From contig CM119268.1 of NCBI GenBank assembly GCA_051294375.1, positions 23,225,070-23,289,069 on the forward strand: a DNA stretch of 64,000 nt. Direction: 5' to 3'. The DNA is from Paraspadella gotoi (Eukaryota; Chaetognatha). The notes under the pieces are model-generated. The model did not search any database, was not told where the DNA came from, and was given only the letters and a program-made list of their open reading frames with translations. Numbering within the stretch: the first letter of the stretch is position 1; every line of letters begins with the position of its first letter. Of this stretch, positions 43,301 through 58,321 are shown in pieces. Both the position numbers and the translations under genes were made by a program.

Positions 43301-46300
43301 TATCAATAGTCCCGCCGAAAATGTAATTCCCCTTATCCTATTAATTGGTCAAAATGAACCCCTATCCCATTTTGTTCTTCGCCAAAATGTAATTCCCCCT
43401 TATCCATTATTGTAAATCATTTTGTCCAATTATCCCTACCGATCCTTCCCAAAATGTAATTCCCCTTATTCATTATGTACATTACGGCCATCCAAATCCA
43501 AAAATCCATTTTAAAATAATCCAAATTCACTAAAATCCAGGTTCCTTCTAAATCGCAAATTCCCCCTCTCTACTACCACTTTACCGAGCGGAGGTCGACT
43601 AGGTTTCCTTGAGAAGACCACCAAGTTAGATAATGTTGATGATCGATCATCGAAGGTGACAAAAAAATCTCAAGAGAACAAGAAAGTGAAGATGGCGAAT
43701 GTAAGTAAACTACCGTCTAGTAGACTCCGCCTTAAAGAATAAATCATCTGGATGAGGAGAAACAGTCTTATTTCCAAGCTTTCCTTTAATCTCTTCATTG
43801 TGTAGTAAGTAATTTATTCGTTGCATTTGAAATAATTATAATGAAGAATTTAAATTTTATAATAATTATTATACTATTATATTACTATCTCTGAACCGCA
43901 TAACGTCATATATCTGAATCAGATATATAAAAGACCTACTCTTAGATGGCTTTGATTCGCTAATCAGTTGCACTCAACAGCGTGCCCATCTTACACACTG
44001 AATCACAGACATGCAATGTGTGTCAGGAATCAAAACGATGAAGCAGCAATGATGGTAGCTGGTGGAGACGCAGGATAGTGATGTGTGTAAGAGAGCCCCG
44101 GGAATGCTCTGCTGGGGCCGCTCACTTTGCGGAAGTCAATGTTGGAACCACGGGTGATTCCAATGATAAGACTCAGGACTGTGGAATAAAAATTAAATGG
44201 TGGTGTAGCTTATATAATATATCGTGAGCTGAGGAGTGGATGAGATGCTTCCGACACTTCTTTGACCCCTTCTAGCAAGCCATGGAACAGGAGTTCACTG
44301 GAGCGTATAGGACAGGCTTCGAGGTATATCTCAGGCCCCAAAGCGTTTATGGCCGTCCACCAGCTTCCCAAATGGTAGTTACCATGGGGATAAAATCCCG
44401 AAAATATAAATGTTCATGAGCTGATGGTGTCCTAAATGGAGCCACCGAGTCATGACTGAATATTTCATGCTAATAGGTGGGGTGAACTTTTTAGAAATGC
44501 CCGACTACAATTACGAGGTCAATCCTTTGGTCAGAATAAGATCAATATTTTTGGTCGATTTGAAAGATCATTGGTCAAGTACCATTGGTCAACTCTTCCA
44601 GTTTATTGCCTCAATTGAGGTTACAAGAAGTAAAGTTTACTAAAGCGGTGCCAGGTCATACTTGCTCATGCTTGTACTCCGAGTGTTGAGATGAGACGAA
44701 CTAAAAAGGACATGGGCTCTCTCAATAGTCGCTATAGTTTGACGCTTAAAGATCTCGCCAAACTGTAAAAAAACAAACAAAAAAAAACAGAAAGGCTATT
44801 CAAACATCTAGATGTTTTCTTTTACATATGTAAATTGCAATATGTAGCCAACGTTACCAGGCTAAACTCTCACCTGCCGATTGAACAATAGGTATTTTTT
44901 TGCAACACGACAACTTGACTTTGTTATCCCGAAAATTAGCCGATCCTGGCGAATTGATTAGATCATCAATGTCCTGAAAAAAGAATCAAGTTCTCAGCGA
45001 TGCATTTATAGATGTATTTCTCTCTTTCTCTCTCTTTCTCTTCTCTCTCTTTCCATCCCTCATATTTCTCAAAGCATCTGTCTAATGTCAAACACATCTG
45101 TCTAATGTCAATGCCCCTGTCTAATGTTAACGCACGCTGTCTAATGTCAATGCTCCTGTCTAATGTCAACGCAACCTGTTTAATATCAACGCACCTGTCT
45201 AACGTCAGCGCATTTGTCTAATGTCAACGCACCTGTCTAATATCAGCGCATTCTTTGCTGCTCTCAAAGCCTCCGTCAATTTCTGAACTCTTTCGCGACA
45301 CTGATCCTCTTTGCCAGGAATCACGGCAAAGTGAAGATTAATGATCGGCCGGGTTGTATGCCTGAGGGCACGGAAACCCCGCCCGTTGAAAGGCAGCCAT
45401 GCAGTCGACGGTAGAGCGATGAAGGCGCACCTCCCTTCGGCCATGAATGCAAATCTGTGTTTGTAGAGATTGAGACGACTAAATGTTGCAAAATAATTGC
45501 TAAAATATTGCTAAATATTACTCTAAAAAAAACAGAGGCGTTCATTTAAGCTTTACATAATTCCAAAATTAAAAGAAGCACATCAGGTCAAAACTTAAAG
45601 AGGCACATATGTTCAAATGAAATTAGGCCGATGAGTTCAAAAATAAAAGAAGCAAACCTAATTGCACATTTTTTGGTCAAATTCACCACCTGATCGAATA
45701 GTTCAAAAAGTCTCTGAACTGGGCTGATGGATTGTGCAGAGTATCGTTTCGTCCCGTCGCAGCGTAAGTCTTCAAGACTTTGACGAGGGATCTCGCCATG
45801 AAAGAATCCAAACCGGAAGTTGGTTCATCACAAAAAGATGAGCGTCGGTTTGGTTAGGATTTCAGTGCGCAAGGCCAATCGCTTGGCCTCACCACCAGAT
45901 ATGCCTGTGGCAGAGATTGATCAGGATAAAATATGGATGTACAATGATGATATTAACAACATGGAAAAACTGAAACTGAAAAACAAGTCAGGGGAAAGAC
46001 CATATAACAACGATCCATATAAAATTATCCATTCATTTAATAAATAAGCAATCTTGCCCTGACATTGGACGGCTATGGTGTTTAAGGCCTCCATCACTCT
46101 AACAAGGCAATAAATAGAAACTCTGTAAGCTTTCAAATCAAGACTCTTTACACAGTCTCGGTTATTCACTCCCAGTGTACCCGGCTTGTTTACCAATGTA
46201 GCGTGTAATATTTTCAATTGTATAAAAGGACCAAGCATTAGATTGGGGAATGCATTACTCCACACTAGCATCGAAATACAGGCTGAATTTTATGAAATTG

Positions 46301-47822
46301 GTGCAACCAATATTATTTTTACCTTGCAAAGACAGATGGTATGAGTCTGAGAATTTAATTGATAATTAATGTTATTGGCTGCCAAAATGGGACAAATTTG
46401 AAAAGGCCACTCATCCTATTGATTTCGCATCACCCTTTGACACAAAGCAAAGCGTCCCTTTTCGTATTCCAATTATTCAATCACCTCGCCGCCTCGATTC
46501 CAAACTCCTTACTTTGTAAGTCCAGGTTTTCCAATCTTCACATTTTCACACTTTTTGAGTCCCATCTGTCGCATCACGCTCTCCACTCTCTTCTTCCTTC
46601 TCACTCCTCTTTTCCTTCTCATTCTCAGATGAGCGTGGAAGAGAAGATGCTCCTTGACTTTGAGTCCGCCCATGAAGATATCGTCTTGTTGCACGAAGAC
46701 GGAATTGTTGCACATGTCATTTTGGTCGACTGGAGGAGGAGGAGAGGTTTAAAGGAGGGAGAGAACCTTTTTTTTTACTTGGGACAAGGATTAAGACGTA
46801 ATAGACGTTCTTCTTGTGCCAAATGTTAGGTGACATTCATTCCATACACACACTTCATTAGTCTTTTTACATATTTATACATTCAATCATATGATTCATT
46901 CATAATTTTATATGATTCAATCATTCAATTAATTAATTAATTAATTAATTAAATTAATTGGCACTGTTTTTCAAAGCGCCCTTTTTCTATTCCTAATCCT
47001 TGAACTTAATTTTACTCTAAGTCTCTAATTTTATTTTCTAATCCTAAATCCTAATCTTCAACAAAAACTTAAATCATATCCTTAACTCTAATCCCTATCC
47101 TTTAATCTACCCTAATCCCTATCCTCTAATTCTACCCTAATCCTATCCTTTAATCTACCCTAATCTTTGAACCAAAAAAACTTAAATTTATTCCTAGATT
47201 TAAGCTGAAAAGGGGCGCTTTTGGCAAAAAAACGTCGCTTTTTTGGTTTATCTAGATGGGGTCATTTCATTGACCGTTTTTTGATAAAAGAATGTAGAAT
47301 CAAAAATGAGGCCAGTACCATTTGTACCATTTGGGTTTAGGCTGATACTTCAGCGATGGGAACGAGACAAGAAAAGCAAACAATTGTGCAATTAGAAAAC
47401 AACGAGGTGAAACCAAAAAAAAAACAAAAAAACGAAAAGTGTTTCTTTTTTTTTGGGGGGGGGGGTGGGTTTAGAAAGGAAAAGAAAAGAAAAAAAAGAA
47501 GAAAATAACCGTTTTTTGATCCACTTAGCAAAAGAGAAGGTTGTATTATTGTATTTTCTTATCTCAATTAACATGTTTTTATATACGCACTTAAATCTAA
47601 TTAAAAAAAAATATTTATCACGTACACTAATTTTATTTGTATTCATTTTTGTTGTAGAAATTATTCATTTTATTTTATTTTGTCATATTTTTAATTCATT
47701 TTTAACACCCTATTACTTTTTTCTCCATTTTGCAGAATTTCGACACCTTAACTTTCGAGATCCCGCCCAGTATTTCCATTCGTTGTCTTCAATCCCCTTG
47801 AGGAAAATAATCTCATATCTGA

Positions 47823-47882
<60 letters not shown>

Positions 47883-47917
47883 TTCTTTCTTTCTTTCTTT
47901 TCTTTCTTTCTTCTCTC

Positions 47918-47963
<46 letters not shown>

Positions 47964-48010
47964 TTCTTTCTCTCTCTTTCTCTTTTCTTACTCTTCTCTC
48001 TTTTTTTACT

Positions 48011-48047
<37 letters not shown>

Positions 48048-48551
48048 GACTTTTCTCATTTTCGGTTCGATTGTCCGTCTGTCTGTCCGCCCTGCATACA
48101 GATTTGTCGGACTTAACCTTAAAACTAGACATTAGTGAAAAAAAGAAAAGCAGAGAGAGATCGAGCGGACCGAACCGCGAAATAAGAAATGAAAAGCAAA
48201 GTTTAAAAGAACATAAATAGTTTTTTCTTTAGTCTTTTAGACTTTCTTGTTCTTAACTTTTAATGAAAATTTTGTGATTTGAAAACTTCAGGTGTCGGTT
48301 GACCACAAGAATGTTAAAATTTAAAATTACAAAAACACAACTAATAATAAAACGAATAAAAATATTAGCCGGAAGAAAAAATATCACAAATTAAAATATG
48401 AGAAATTTGAAGCAGGGGAACAAGAAAACACGATACGATTAAAGCCGTTAGCCTTACCGGCCAACAATATAATCTACAACGAACAATGAAAGAATAATTA
48501 ATAAATATGTAAATGGTCACCTTTAAAAATGAATTTACTTCCTAAACGTCT

Positions 48552-48631
<80 letters not shown>

Positions 48632-48773
48632 TCATTTAACTGCATTTCTGTGTATCTCATGCTCCAGCACCCCACCTTTTTATACGTTACAGCATTTACG
48701 GATTATCTCTATTCTATTTTCGTTATTATCCATTTCGTTCGGAATATCTCTTCTCTCTCCTCTCTCTCTCTCT

Positions 48774-48820
<47 letters not shown>

Positions 48821-49265
48821 TTCAGGTTATCTCGAATCCGCTTATGGTTTATGGCTACAATAATAAACCGACAAAAGCAAAGATGCCAATCTTCTTCTTT
48901 TCCTCCCTTCCTCTCTTAACCCCTTAACTTACTTTTCTCATTTCCTTTTCCTTCTCTCTCCTTTCTTTCATCTACCTCTCTTTCTCTCTCTCTCTCTTCC
49001 CGTTCTCTTCCTCTCTCCTCTATATTACATTCCTTCCTCTGACTCTTCTCTATTCTCCACTCTTTCTCCCTTCTTATCCTCTCGCATCTCGTCTCTCCTC
49101 TTTCCTCCCCACCCCCCTCTCTCTCTCTTTCTCTCAATCTCTTCTCTTCTTTCTCCTCTTTCTCTCTCTCTCTCTCTTTTTCTCTCTCTTCCCCTTGTCT
49201 CTCTCTCTTCTTTTTCCTCTCTCTCCCCCTCCTCCCACCCCTCCCTCTCCCTCTTCTCTCTCTCT

Positions 49266-49302
<37 letters not shown>

Positions 49303-52300
49303 GAATATCTAGATGAAACTGGATAATTTCTCTTCTTTATGAGACAAGAGGAACCAAAACGTTTGTTTCTTCCGAAGAAAAATTCAGAAGCCAACAATTT
49401 TTAGTTGCGTCGCGAGTATAAGTCAGTTTTCGGTCGATCGGTCGATCTGATGGAACAATAATAATAACTTGGTCTTGGCTAATGATACTCCCTTTGGTTG
49501 CTCTTTTGTTATTTTTGCGCATAGAACATTGGAATCTCGGCGACTGATAGCGTCCCCTTTCATTTTTAAAGGAAACAGAATTCGGATGCAGTGGATGTCC
49601 AACGCTCACATGATGTCACCATAAAAAAGTCACTGCGGAGCAAAACTTTGGAATTTCCCTTCTTTGCTCTTTGTTTGTTTCGTCTGGTTTTGTTTTGTTA
49701 ATTTGTTTTTTATGTATTCATTCATTTCTTCAATAATTCATTCACACATTCATTGATTAATTTGTTTCTTCCATATGTTCATTCATTCATTCATTCATTC
49801 ATTCATTCGTTCATTCGTTCATTTATTCACTCATTGTCTACATTTAATTTTTTTTTTACATTCTTTATTAATATTTTTATTAATTTTTCAATCCACCCAT
49901 CCCTCTCCATTCCTTCCCACCCAATTACATCCCTCTCCCCCTAATTACATCCCTNNNNNNNNNNNNNNNNNNNNNNNNNGAGAGGAGAGAGGAAGGGAGA
50001 GAGGGGGAAGGAAAGGGAGAGTTTCAATATGCAAAATTCAGAGGTAAAAAAGTTGTTAATTTTAAGTATTTTATATTTCAAGTATTTTATTGAAAAAAAA
50101 TAAAGTTTGTAAAATAAGTATTTTAACTAAACAAACCGATCATCTTTTTTCTAATGAATTATTTTGAACGGCTAATTTTTTTTTCAAAAAAATATATGAA
50201 TTTGTTCGACCATATAAAAATTATCCATTATTTAATAAATAAGCTATCCTGTCCATGACTTTGGATATTACTCTTGTTGGTCTTAAGGCCTCCAATCACT
50301 CTTTTACAATGATAATGACATAGCCAGGTCATGACCTTCTCACAACAGTCTCGTTTTATTCACTCCCAGATTTCTGGGCTTCCCTATCATGAATTGGTAT
50401 TTTTTCAAGAATGTTTCAATATGTTATGAAAATTCCCTTTGGTTTTTCTTCGCTTGTGATTTGTGATAAATTGTATCTTTAGACTTAACTCACTGTGAAT
50501 TTCACTTGTGAATGTGAATATGAATTTGAATGTTAGAATTCGCTCTTATGTGTAATGTGGATAAATGTCTTTCTTAGACCTAATTCACCTCCACATTGGC
50601 TTTCATTCGCCGGGATTTTGTCATTGGCTTTTTCCCTCTCAGTTGATTGAATCTGGAACGGAAAGCATTGTTTGAGTTTAGGTCATTCCTTCATACCGCC
50701 AGGTTCGCATGGAGCGTCAAGTCCGTGTAGATGGCCGACATCTTCATTCTCCAGGGAATTAGTAGAAGTAGGACATTGTACTGCGAAATGTGAAAGCGGA
50801 TAAAGATTGTCATTTTTGGCTTTATATCCAAGAACCGCCAACATTTTATCTTAAATTCGAAATTTGGTTATTTTTTAAAGATTGGTTAAAGGTGAAGGAA
50901 TTATGTTTGGAAAGGGATCTGGTAGTGATGAGGGGAAGGATTTCGTTAGGGTCTTCAGTGGTTATTAGGTTAGAGTCTAGGGTTAGGAATTGGCGTGTTA
51001 GGGAATTAGTGTTTAGGGATTGGTTAGTAAAATGTTAGAAATATTTTTAGGTTAAATATTAAAGTAAAAAAATAAATTTCTCCGAAAAACTTAGAGGAGG
51101 TATTTTTGCGAAAAGAGAGCCACGATGTTTTTTTGTTATTGGGTATTTAATTTTCTAAGTTTTAATCGGTCAGGCTATGGGATTATTTAGAAGTTTTGGT
51201 TTAGGGTACAAGATTTGGGTTAATTATTAAGGCTTAAGAATAAAGCGATAAGATGGTATTTCTGTATTAGGGTTAGGAATTAAAGGTTTAAGAATTAAGG
51301 TTTTAAATTACGTATTTTGATTAAAAGATTAGGGTTTAAAACATTTCAAACATTTTCCGAAAATAGTTGCTCAATTCCTATAAAATTTGGTACAACCATT
51401 TAAAAAAAATTATCCATTTCATTAAAATAAAGCTATCTTGCCCCTGACTTTTTACTGTTTTTCTCCCAACCTTGAAACACTTTTAAAATGACTGGAATGT
51501 CCATCAACGACGATGAGGAATCCGCTGAACAACATGACGATTGTCCAGGATTGGGCGTCACCAACGACGCCGCCACGTTGGAACGAGTTGGAGAGACTCG
51601 AGGCAAAGAGACCACTATGGAGATTGCAACGGGCAGCGACCATCAGGTTTGTGCCAAGGATGAAAGGATAAACGGCGGAAGTGTCGATTTGCTGGGCCGA
51701 CTTGGAGAGATTTGGGTGAAAGCTGAGAATATTAAACCACTTTGGGACCCTTGGGCGTCTCACCCATGATTTTAATTTTACACCATCCAATCAATCTTAA
51801 CTCTCCATCTTTCAGTTTTTATTCATTTCCCTGTATTTCCCCTCATCTATCATCCAACTATTTTACACCTTATAAATTGAAATCAGAAATCCCAGTCCCC
51901 TTATCCATTTTGTAAATTCCTGTCCCAAATGTAATTCCCCTTAATACCTTTTGTATCGTGTCCCCCAAAAATGTAATTCCCCTTATCCATTTTGTAAAAT
52001 CCTGTCCCCAAAATGTAATTCCCCTTATCCATTATTGTAAATCATTTTGGTCTCCAAAATTATTCCCCTTATCCTTTTGTAATCCTGTCCCCTCAAAATG
52101 TAATTCCCCTTATTCATTATGTACATTACGGCCTCCAAATCAAAAGTCCATTTTAAAATTCCAAATTCCTAAAATCCAGGTCCTTCTAAAATCGCAAATT
52201 CCCCTCTCTTACTCCTTTACCGAGAGGTCGACTAGGTTTCCTTGAGAAGACCATCCAGCTTAGATTAATGTTGATGATGATCATCGAAGTGACAAAAAAA

Positions 52301-55300
52301 ATCTCAAGGAGAAAAAGAAGAGATGAAGATGGCGAATGTAATAAACTACCGTCTTGTAGACTCCGCCTTAGATAATCTCTGGAATGAGAGAATAAGTCTT
52401 TTTCAAGCTTTCCTTTAATCTTCTTTTCATTGTGTAGTTAAGTAATTTTATTCTTGCATTTGAAATAATTAATGAAGAATTTAAATTTATAATAATTATG
52501 TATATTTATTTCTTTCTGAACGCGCATAACGTCATATATCTGAATCAGAATATTATAAAAGACCTCTCTTGATGGCTTTGATTCCAATCTAGTTGCCATC
52601 ACAGCGTGCCCATCTTCACCTGATCACGACATCATATGTTGTCAGGAATCAAAACGATGAGCAGCATGATGGTGCTGGTGGAGACGCAGATAGTGATGTG
52701 TGTAAGAGGAGCCCCGCGGAATTGCTCTGGCTGGGCGCTCACTTTGCGGAAGTCCAATGTGGAACCACGGGTGATTCCAATGATAAGACTCAAGGACTGT
52801 TGGAATAAAATTAAAGTGGTGGTGTAGCTTATATAATTATATCGTGAAGACATTGAAGTGAGCTGAAGAGTGCTATCCGCACTTCTTTTGACCCCTTCTA
52901 GCAAGCCATGGAACGGGTTCCTGGGCTTGGAACCAGGCTTGAGAGTTTCTAGGCCCCAAAGCGGTTTATGGCCGTACCACACGCTTCCCAAATGGTAGTT
53001 ACCATGGGGATAAATCCCGAAAATATAATGTTCATGAGCTGATGGTGGTCTCAAATGGAGCCACCGAGTTCATGACTGAATATTTCATTGCTAAGTAGGT
53101 GGGCGTGAACTTTTTTAGAAATGCCGACTACAATTACGAGGTCAATCCTTTTGGTCAGGAATAAGATCAATATTTTTGCGTCGATCTTGAAAGATCATTA
53201 GGTCAAAGTACCATTGGTCAACTTTCCAGTTTATTGCCTCAATGAGGTTACAAGAATAAAAGTTTACTAAAGCGGTGCCAGGTCATACTTGCTCATGCTT
53301 GGTACTCCGAGTGTTGAGATGAGACGAACTAAAAAGGACATGGGCTCTCTCATAGTCGCTATAGTTTGACGCTTAAAGATCTCGCCAAACCTGTCAAAAA
53401 AACAAACAAAAAAAAACAGAAAGGCTTATTTCAAACCATCTAGATGTTTTCTTTTACATATTTGTAAATTGCAATATGTAGCCCAACGTTACCAGGCTTA
53501 AACTCTCAACCTGCCGATTGAACAATAGGTATTTTTTTGCCAACACGACAAACTTGACTTTGTTATCCCGAAAAATTAGCCGATCCTGGCGAATTTGATT
53601 AGATCATCAATGTCCTGAAAAAAGAATCAGTTTCTCAGCGATGCATTTATAGATGTATTCTCTCTTTCTCTCTCTTTGCTCTTCTCTCTCTTTCCATCCC
53701 TCATATTTTCTTCAAAGCATCTGTCTAAATGGTCAAACACATCTGTCTAATGTCAATGCCCCTGTCTAATGTTAACGCACCTAGTCTAATGTCAATTCGC
53801 TCCTGTCTAATTCAACGCCAACCTGTTTAATATCAACGCACCTGTCGTAACGTCATTGCGCATTTGTCTAATGTCAAACCGCACCTGTCTAATTATCAGC
53901 GCATTCTTTGCTTGCTCTCAAAAGCCTCCGTCAATTTTCTGAACTCTTTCGCTTGACACTGATCCTCTTTGCCAGGAATCACGGCAAAGTGAAGATTAAT
54001 GATTCGGCCGGGTTGATATGCCTGAGGGCACGGAAACCCCGCCCGTTAAAGGCAGCCATTGCAGTCGACCGGTTAGAGGCGATTGAAAGGGGCACCTCCC
54101 TTCGGCCATGATGCAAATTCTGTGTTTTGTAGAGATTGAGGACGACTAAAATGTTTTGCAAAATAATTGCTAAAATATTGCTTAAATATTACTCTAAAAA
54201 AAACAGAGGCGTTCATTTAAGCTTAACATAATTCCAAATTAAAAGAAGCACAATAGGTCAAAACCGTTTAAAGAGGCACATATGTTCAAATGAAATTAGG
54301 CCGATGAGTTTCAAAAATAAAAGAAAAGCAAACCTAATTGCACATTTTTGAGTCAAATTCACCACTGATCGAATAGTTCAAAAAGTCTCTGAACTGGGCT
54401 TATGGATATGTGCAGGCGTATCGTTTGCGGTCCCGGTCGCAGCGTAAGTCCTTCAAGACTTGAACGAGGGATCTCGCCATGAAAGAATCCAAACCGGAAG
54501 TTTGGGTTCATCACAAAAAGATGAGCGTCGGTTTGGCTTAGGATTTCAGTGCGCAAGGCCAATCGCTTGGGCCTCACCCACCAGATATGCCTGTGCAGAG
54601 ATGAATCAGCGATAAAATTATGGATGTATACAATGATGATATTAAAAACATGAAAAACTTGAAACTTGAAAAACAAGTTCAGGCGGAAAGACCCAGTATA
54701 ACACGAATCCATATTAAAATTATCCATTCATTTAATAAATAAGCAATCTCTTGCCCCTGAACATTGGACAGGGCTATGGTGTTAAGGCCTCCATCCACTC
54801 TAACAAGGCAATAAATAGCAAAACTCCTGTAAGCTTTCAAAATCAAGACTTCTTTACACAGTCTTCGCGTTATTCACTCCCAGTGTACCCGGCTTGGGTT
54901 TACCAATGGTAGCGTGTAATATTTTCAATTGTATAAAAAAGGACCAAGCATTAGATTGCGGGAATAGCATTACTCCACACTTAGCATCGAAATACAGGCT
55001 GAATTTTATGAAATTGGTGCAACCAATATTATTTTTACCTTGCAAAGACAGATGGTATGAAGTCTGAGAATTTAATTGATAATTAATGTACTTTTGGCTG
55101 CCCAAAAAATTGGGACAAATTTGAAAAGGCCACTCATTCCTATTTGATTTCGCATCACCCTTTGGCACAAAGCAAGCGTCCCTTTTCGGTATTCCAATTA
55201 TTCAATCACCTCGCCGCCTCGATTCCAAACTCCTTACTTGTAAGTTCCAGGTTTTCCAATCTTCACATTTTCACACTTTTTGAGTCCCATCTGTTCGCAT

Positions 55301-56575
55301 TCACGCTCTCCACTTCTCTTCTTTCCTTCTCACTCCTCTTTTCCTTCTCATTCTCAGCCATGAGCGGAAGAGAAGATGCTCGCTTGACTTTGAGTCCGCC
55401 CATGAATGATATCGTCTTGTTGCACGAAGACGGAAATTGTTGCACATGTCATTTTGGTCCGATGGAGGAGGAGAGAGGTTTAAAGGAGGGAGAGAACCTT
55501 TTTTTACTTGGGACAAGGATTAAAGACGTAATAGACGTTCTTTTGTGCCAAATGTTAGGTGACATTCATTCCCATACACACACTTCATTAGTCTTTATTA
55601 CATTCATTTATACATTCAATCATATGATTCATTCATAATTTTATTATGATTCAATCATTCAATTAATTAATTATTAATTAATTAAATTAATTGGCACTGT
55701 TTTTCAAAGGCGCCCTTTTTCTATTTCCTAATCCTTGAACTTTAATTTTACTCTAAGTCTCTAATTTTATTTTCTAATCCTAAATCCTAATCGTCAACAA
55801 AAACTTAAATCATATCCTTAACTCTAAATCCCTATTCCTTTAATCTACCCTAATCCCTATCCTTAATTCTACCCTAATCCTATCCTTTAATCTACCCTAA
55901 TCTTTGAACCAAAAAAACTTAAATTTATTCCTAGATTTAAGCTGAAAAGGGGCGCTTTTGGCAAAAAAACGTCGCTTTTTTTTGGTTTTATCTAGATGGG
56001 GTCATTTCATTGACCGTTTTTTTTTGATAAAAGAATGTCAGAATCAAAATGAGGCCAGTACCATTTGTACCATTTGGGTTTAGGCTGATACTTCAGCGAT
56101 GGGAACGAGACAAGAAAAGCAAACAATGTGCAATTAGAAAACAACGAGGTGAAACCCAAAAAAAAAACAAAAAGAACCGAAAGTGTTTCTTTTTTTTTGG
56201 GGGGGGGGGTGGGTTTAGAAAGGAAAAAGGAAAAGAAAAAAAAGAAGAAAATAACCGTTTTTTTGATCCACTTAGCAAAAGAGAGGGTTGTATTATTGTA
56301 TTTTCTTATCTCAATTAACATGTTTTTATAACGCACTTAAATTCTAATTAAAAAAAAATATATCACGTACACTAATTTTATTTGTATTCAATTTGTTGTT
56401 TAAAATTATTCATTTATTTTATTTGTCATATTTTTAATTTCATTTTTAAACACCCTATTTACTTTTTTCTCCATTTTGCAGAATTTCGACACCTTAACTT
56501 TCGAGATCCCGCCAGTATTTTCCATTCGTTGTCTTTTCAATCCCCTTGAGGGAAAATAATCTCATATCTGAGCCA

Positions 56576-56612
<37 letters not shown>

Positions 56613-56699
56613 CTCTCTCAATACATACAACTATACATATATAATATATACATTCTCTTTCTTTCTTTCTTTTCTTTCTTTCTTCTCTCTTTCTCTCTT

Positions 56700-56732
<33 letters not shown>

Positions 56733-56783
56733 CTCTTTCTTTCTCTCTCTTTCTCTTTCTTACTCTTTCCTTTTTCTTACTTA

Positions 56784-56814
<31 letters not shown>

Positions 56815-57361
56815 GATGACTTTTCTCATTTTCGGTTCGATTGTCCGTCTGTCTGTCCGCCTGCATACAATTTGTCGGCGACTAACCTTAAAACTAGACA
56901 TTAGTTGAAAAAAAGAAAAGCAGAGAGAGATCGAGCGGACCGAGCGGAAATAAGAAATGAAAAGCAAAGTTTAAAAAGGAACATAAATAGTTTTTCTTGT
57001 AGTCTTTTAGACCTTTCTTGTTCTTAACTTTAATGAAAATTTTGTGATTTGAAAACTTCAGGTGTCGTTGACCAACAGAATGTTAAAATTTAAAATTACA
57101 AAAACACAAACTAATAATTAAAAAGAATAAAAATATTAGCCGGAGAAAAAATATCACAAATTAAAATATGAGAAATTTAGAAGCAGGGGAACAAGAAAAC
57201 ACGATTACGATTAAAGCCGTTAGCCTTACCGGCCAACAATATATATCTACAACGAACAATTGAAAGGAATAATTAATAAATATTGTAAATGCGTCACATT
57301 AAAAATGAATTTACTTCCTAAAAACGTCTCCCTCCCTCTCTCTCTCTCTCCTCTCTCTCTC

Positions 57362-57415
<54 letters not shown>

Positions 57416-57563
57416 TCATTTAACTGGCATTTCTGTGTATCTTCATGCTCCAGCAACCCCACCTTTTTATACGTTTACAGCATTTACGGATTATCTCTAT
57501 TCTATTTTCGTTATTATTCCATTTCGTTCGGAATATTCTCTTCTCTCTCCTCTCTCTCTCTCT

Positions 57564-57611
<48 letters not shown>

Positions 57612-58062
57612 CAGGTTATCTCGAATTCCGCTTTATGGTTTTTGGCTACAATAATAAACCGACAAAAGCAAAGATGCCCATTTTCTTTTCTTTTCCTCCC
57701 TTCCTTCCTCTAACCCCTTAAACTTACTTTTCCTCATTTCCTTTTCCTTTCTCTCCTTTCTTTCATCTACTCTCTTTCTCTCTCTCCTTCTTCCCGTCTC
57801 TTCCTCTCTCCTCTATATTACATTCCTTCCTCTGACTCTTCTCTATTTCCACTTCTTTCTCCCTTCTTATCCTCTCCATCCTCTCTCTCCTCTTTCCTCC
57901 CCACCCCCCTTCTCTCTTCTTTCTCTCAATCTCCTTCTCTTCTTTCTCCTCTTTCTCTCTCTCTCTCTCTTTTTCTCTCTCTTCCCCTTGTCTCTCTCTC
58001 TTCTTTTTCCCTCTTCTCTCCCCCTCCTCCCACCCCTCCCTCTCCTCTCTTCTCTCTCTCTC

Positions 58063-58096
<34 letters not shown>

Positions 58097-58284
58097 GAAT
58101 ATCTGATGGAAACTTTGGATAATTTTCTCTTCTTTATGCAGACAAGAGGAACCAAAACGTTTGTTTCTTCCGAAGAAAAATTCAGAAGAAAGCCAACAAT
58201 TTTTAGTTGCGTTCGGCGAGTATAAGTCAGTTTTCGAGTCGCGTCGTTTCGATCTGATGGAACAATAATAATAATAATAATAAT

Positions 58285-58321
<37 letters not shown>
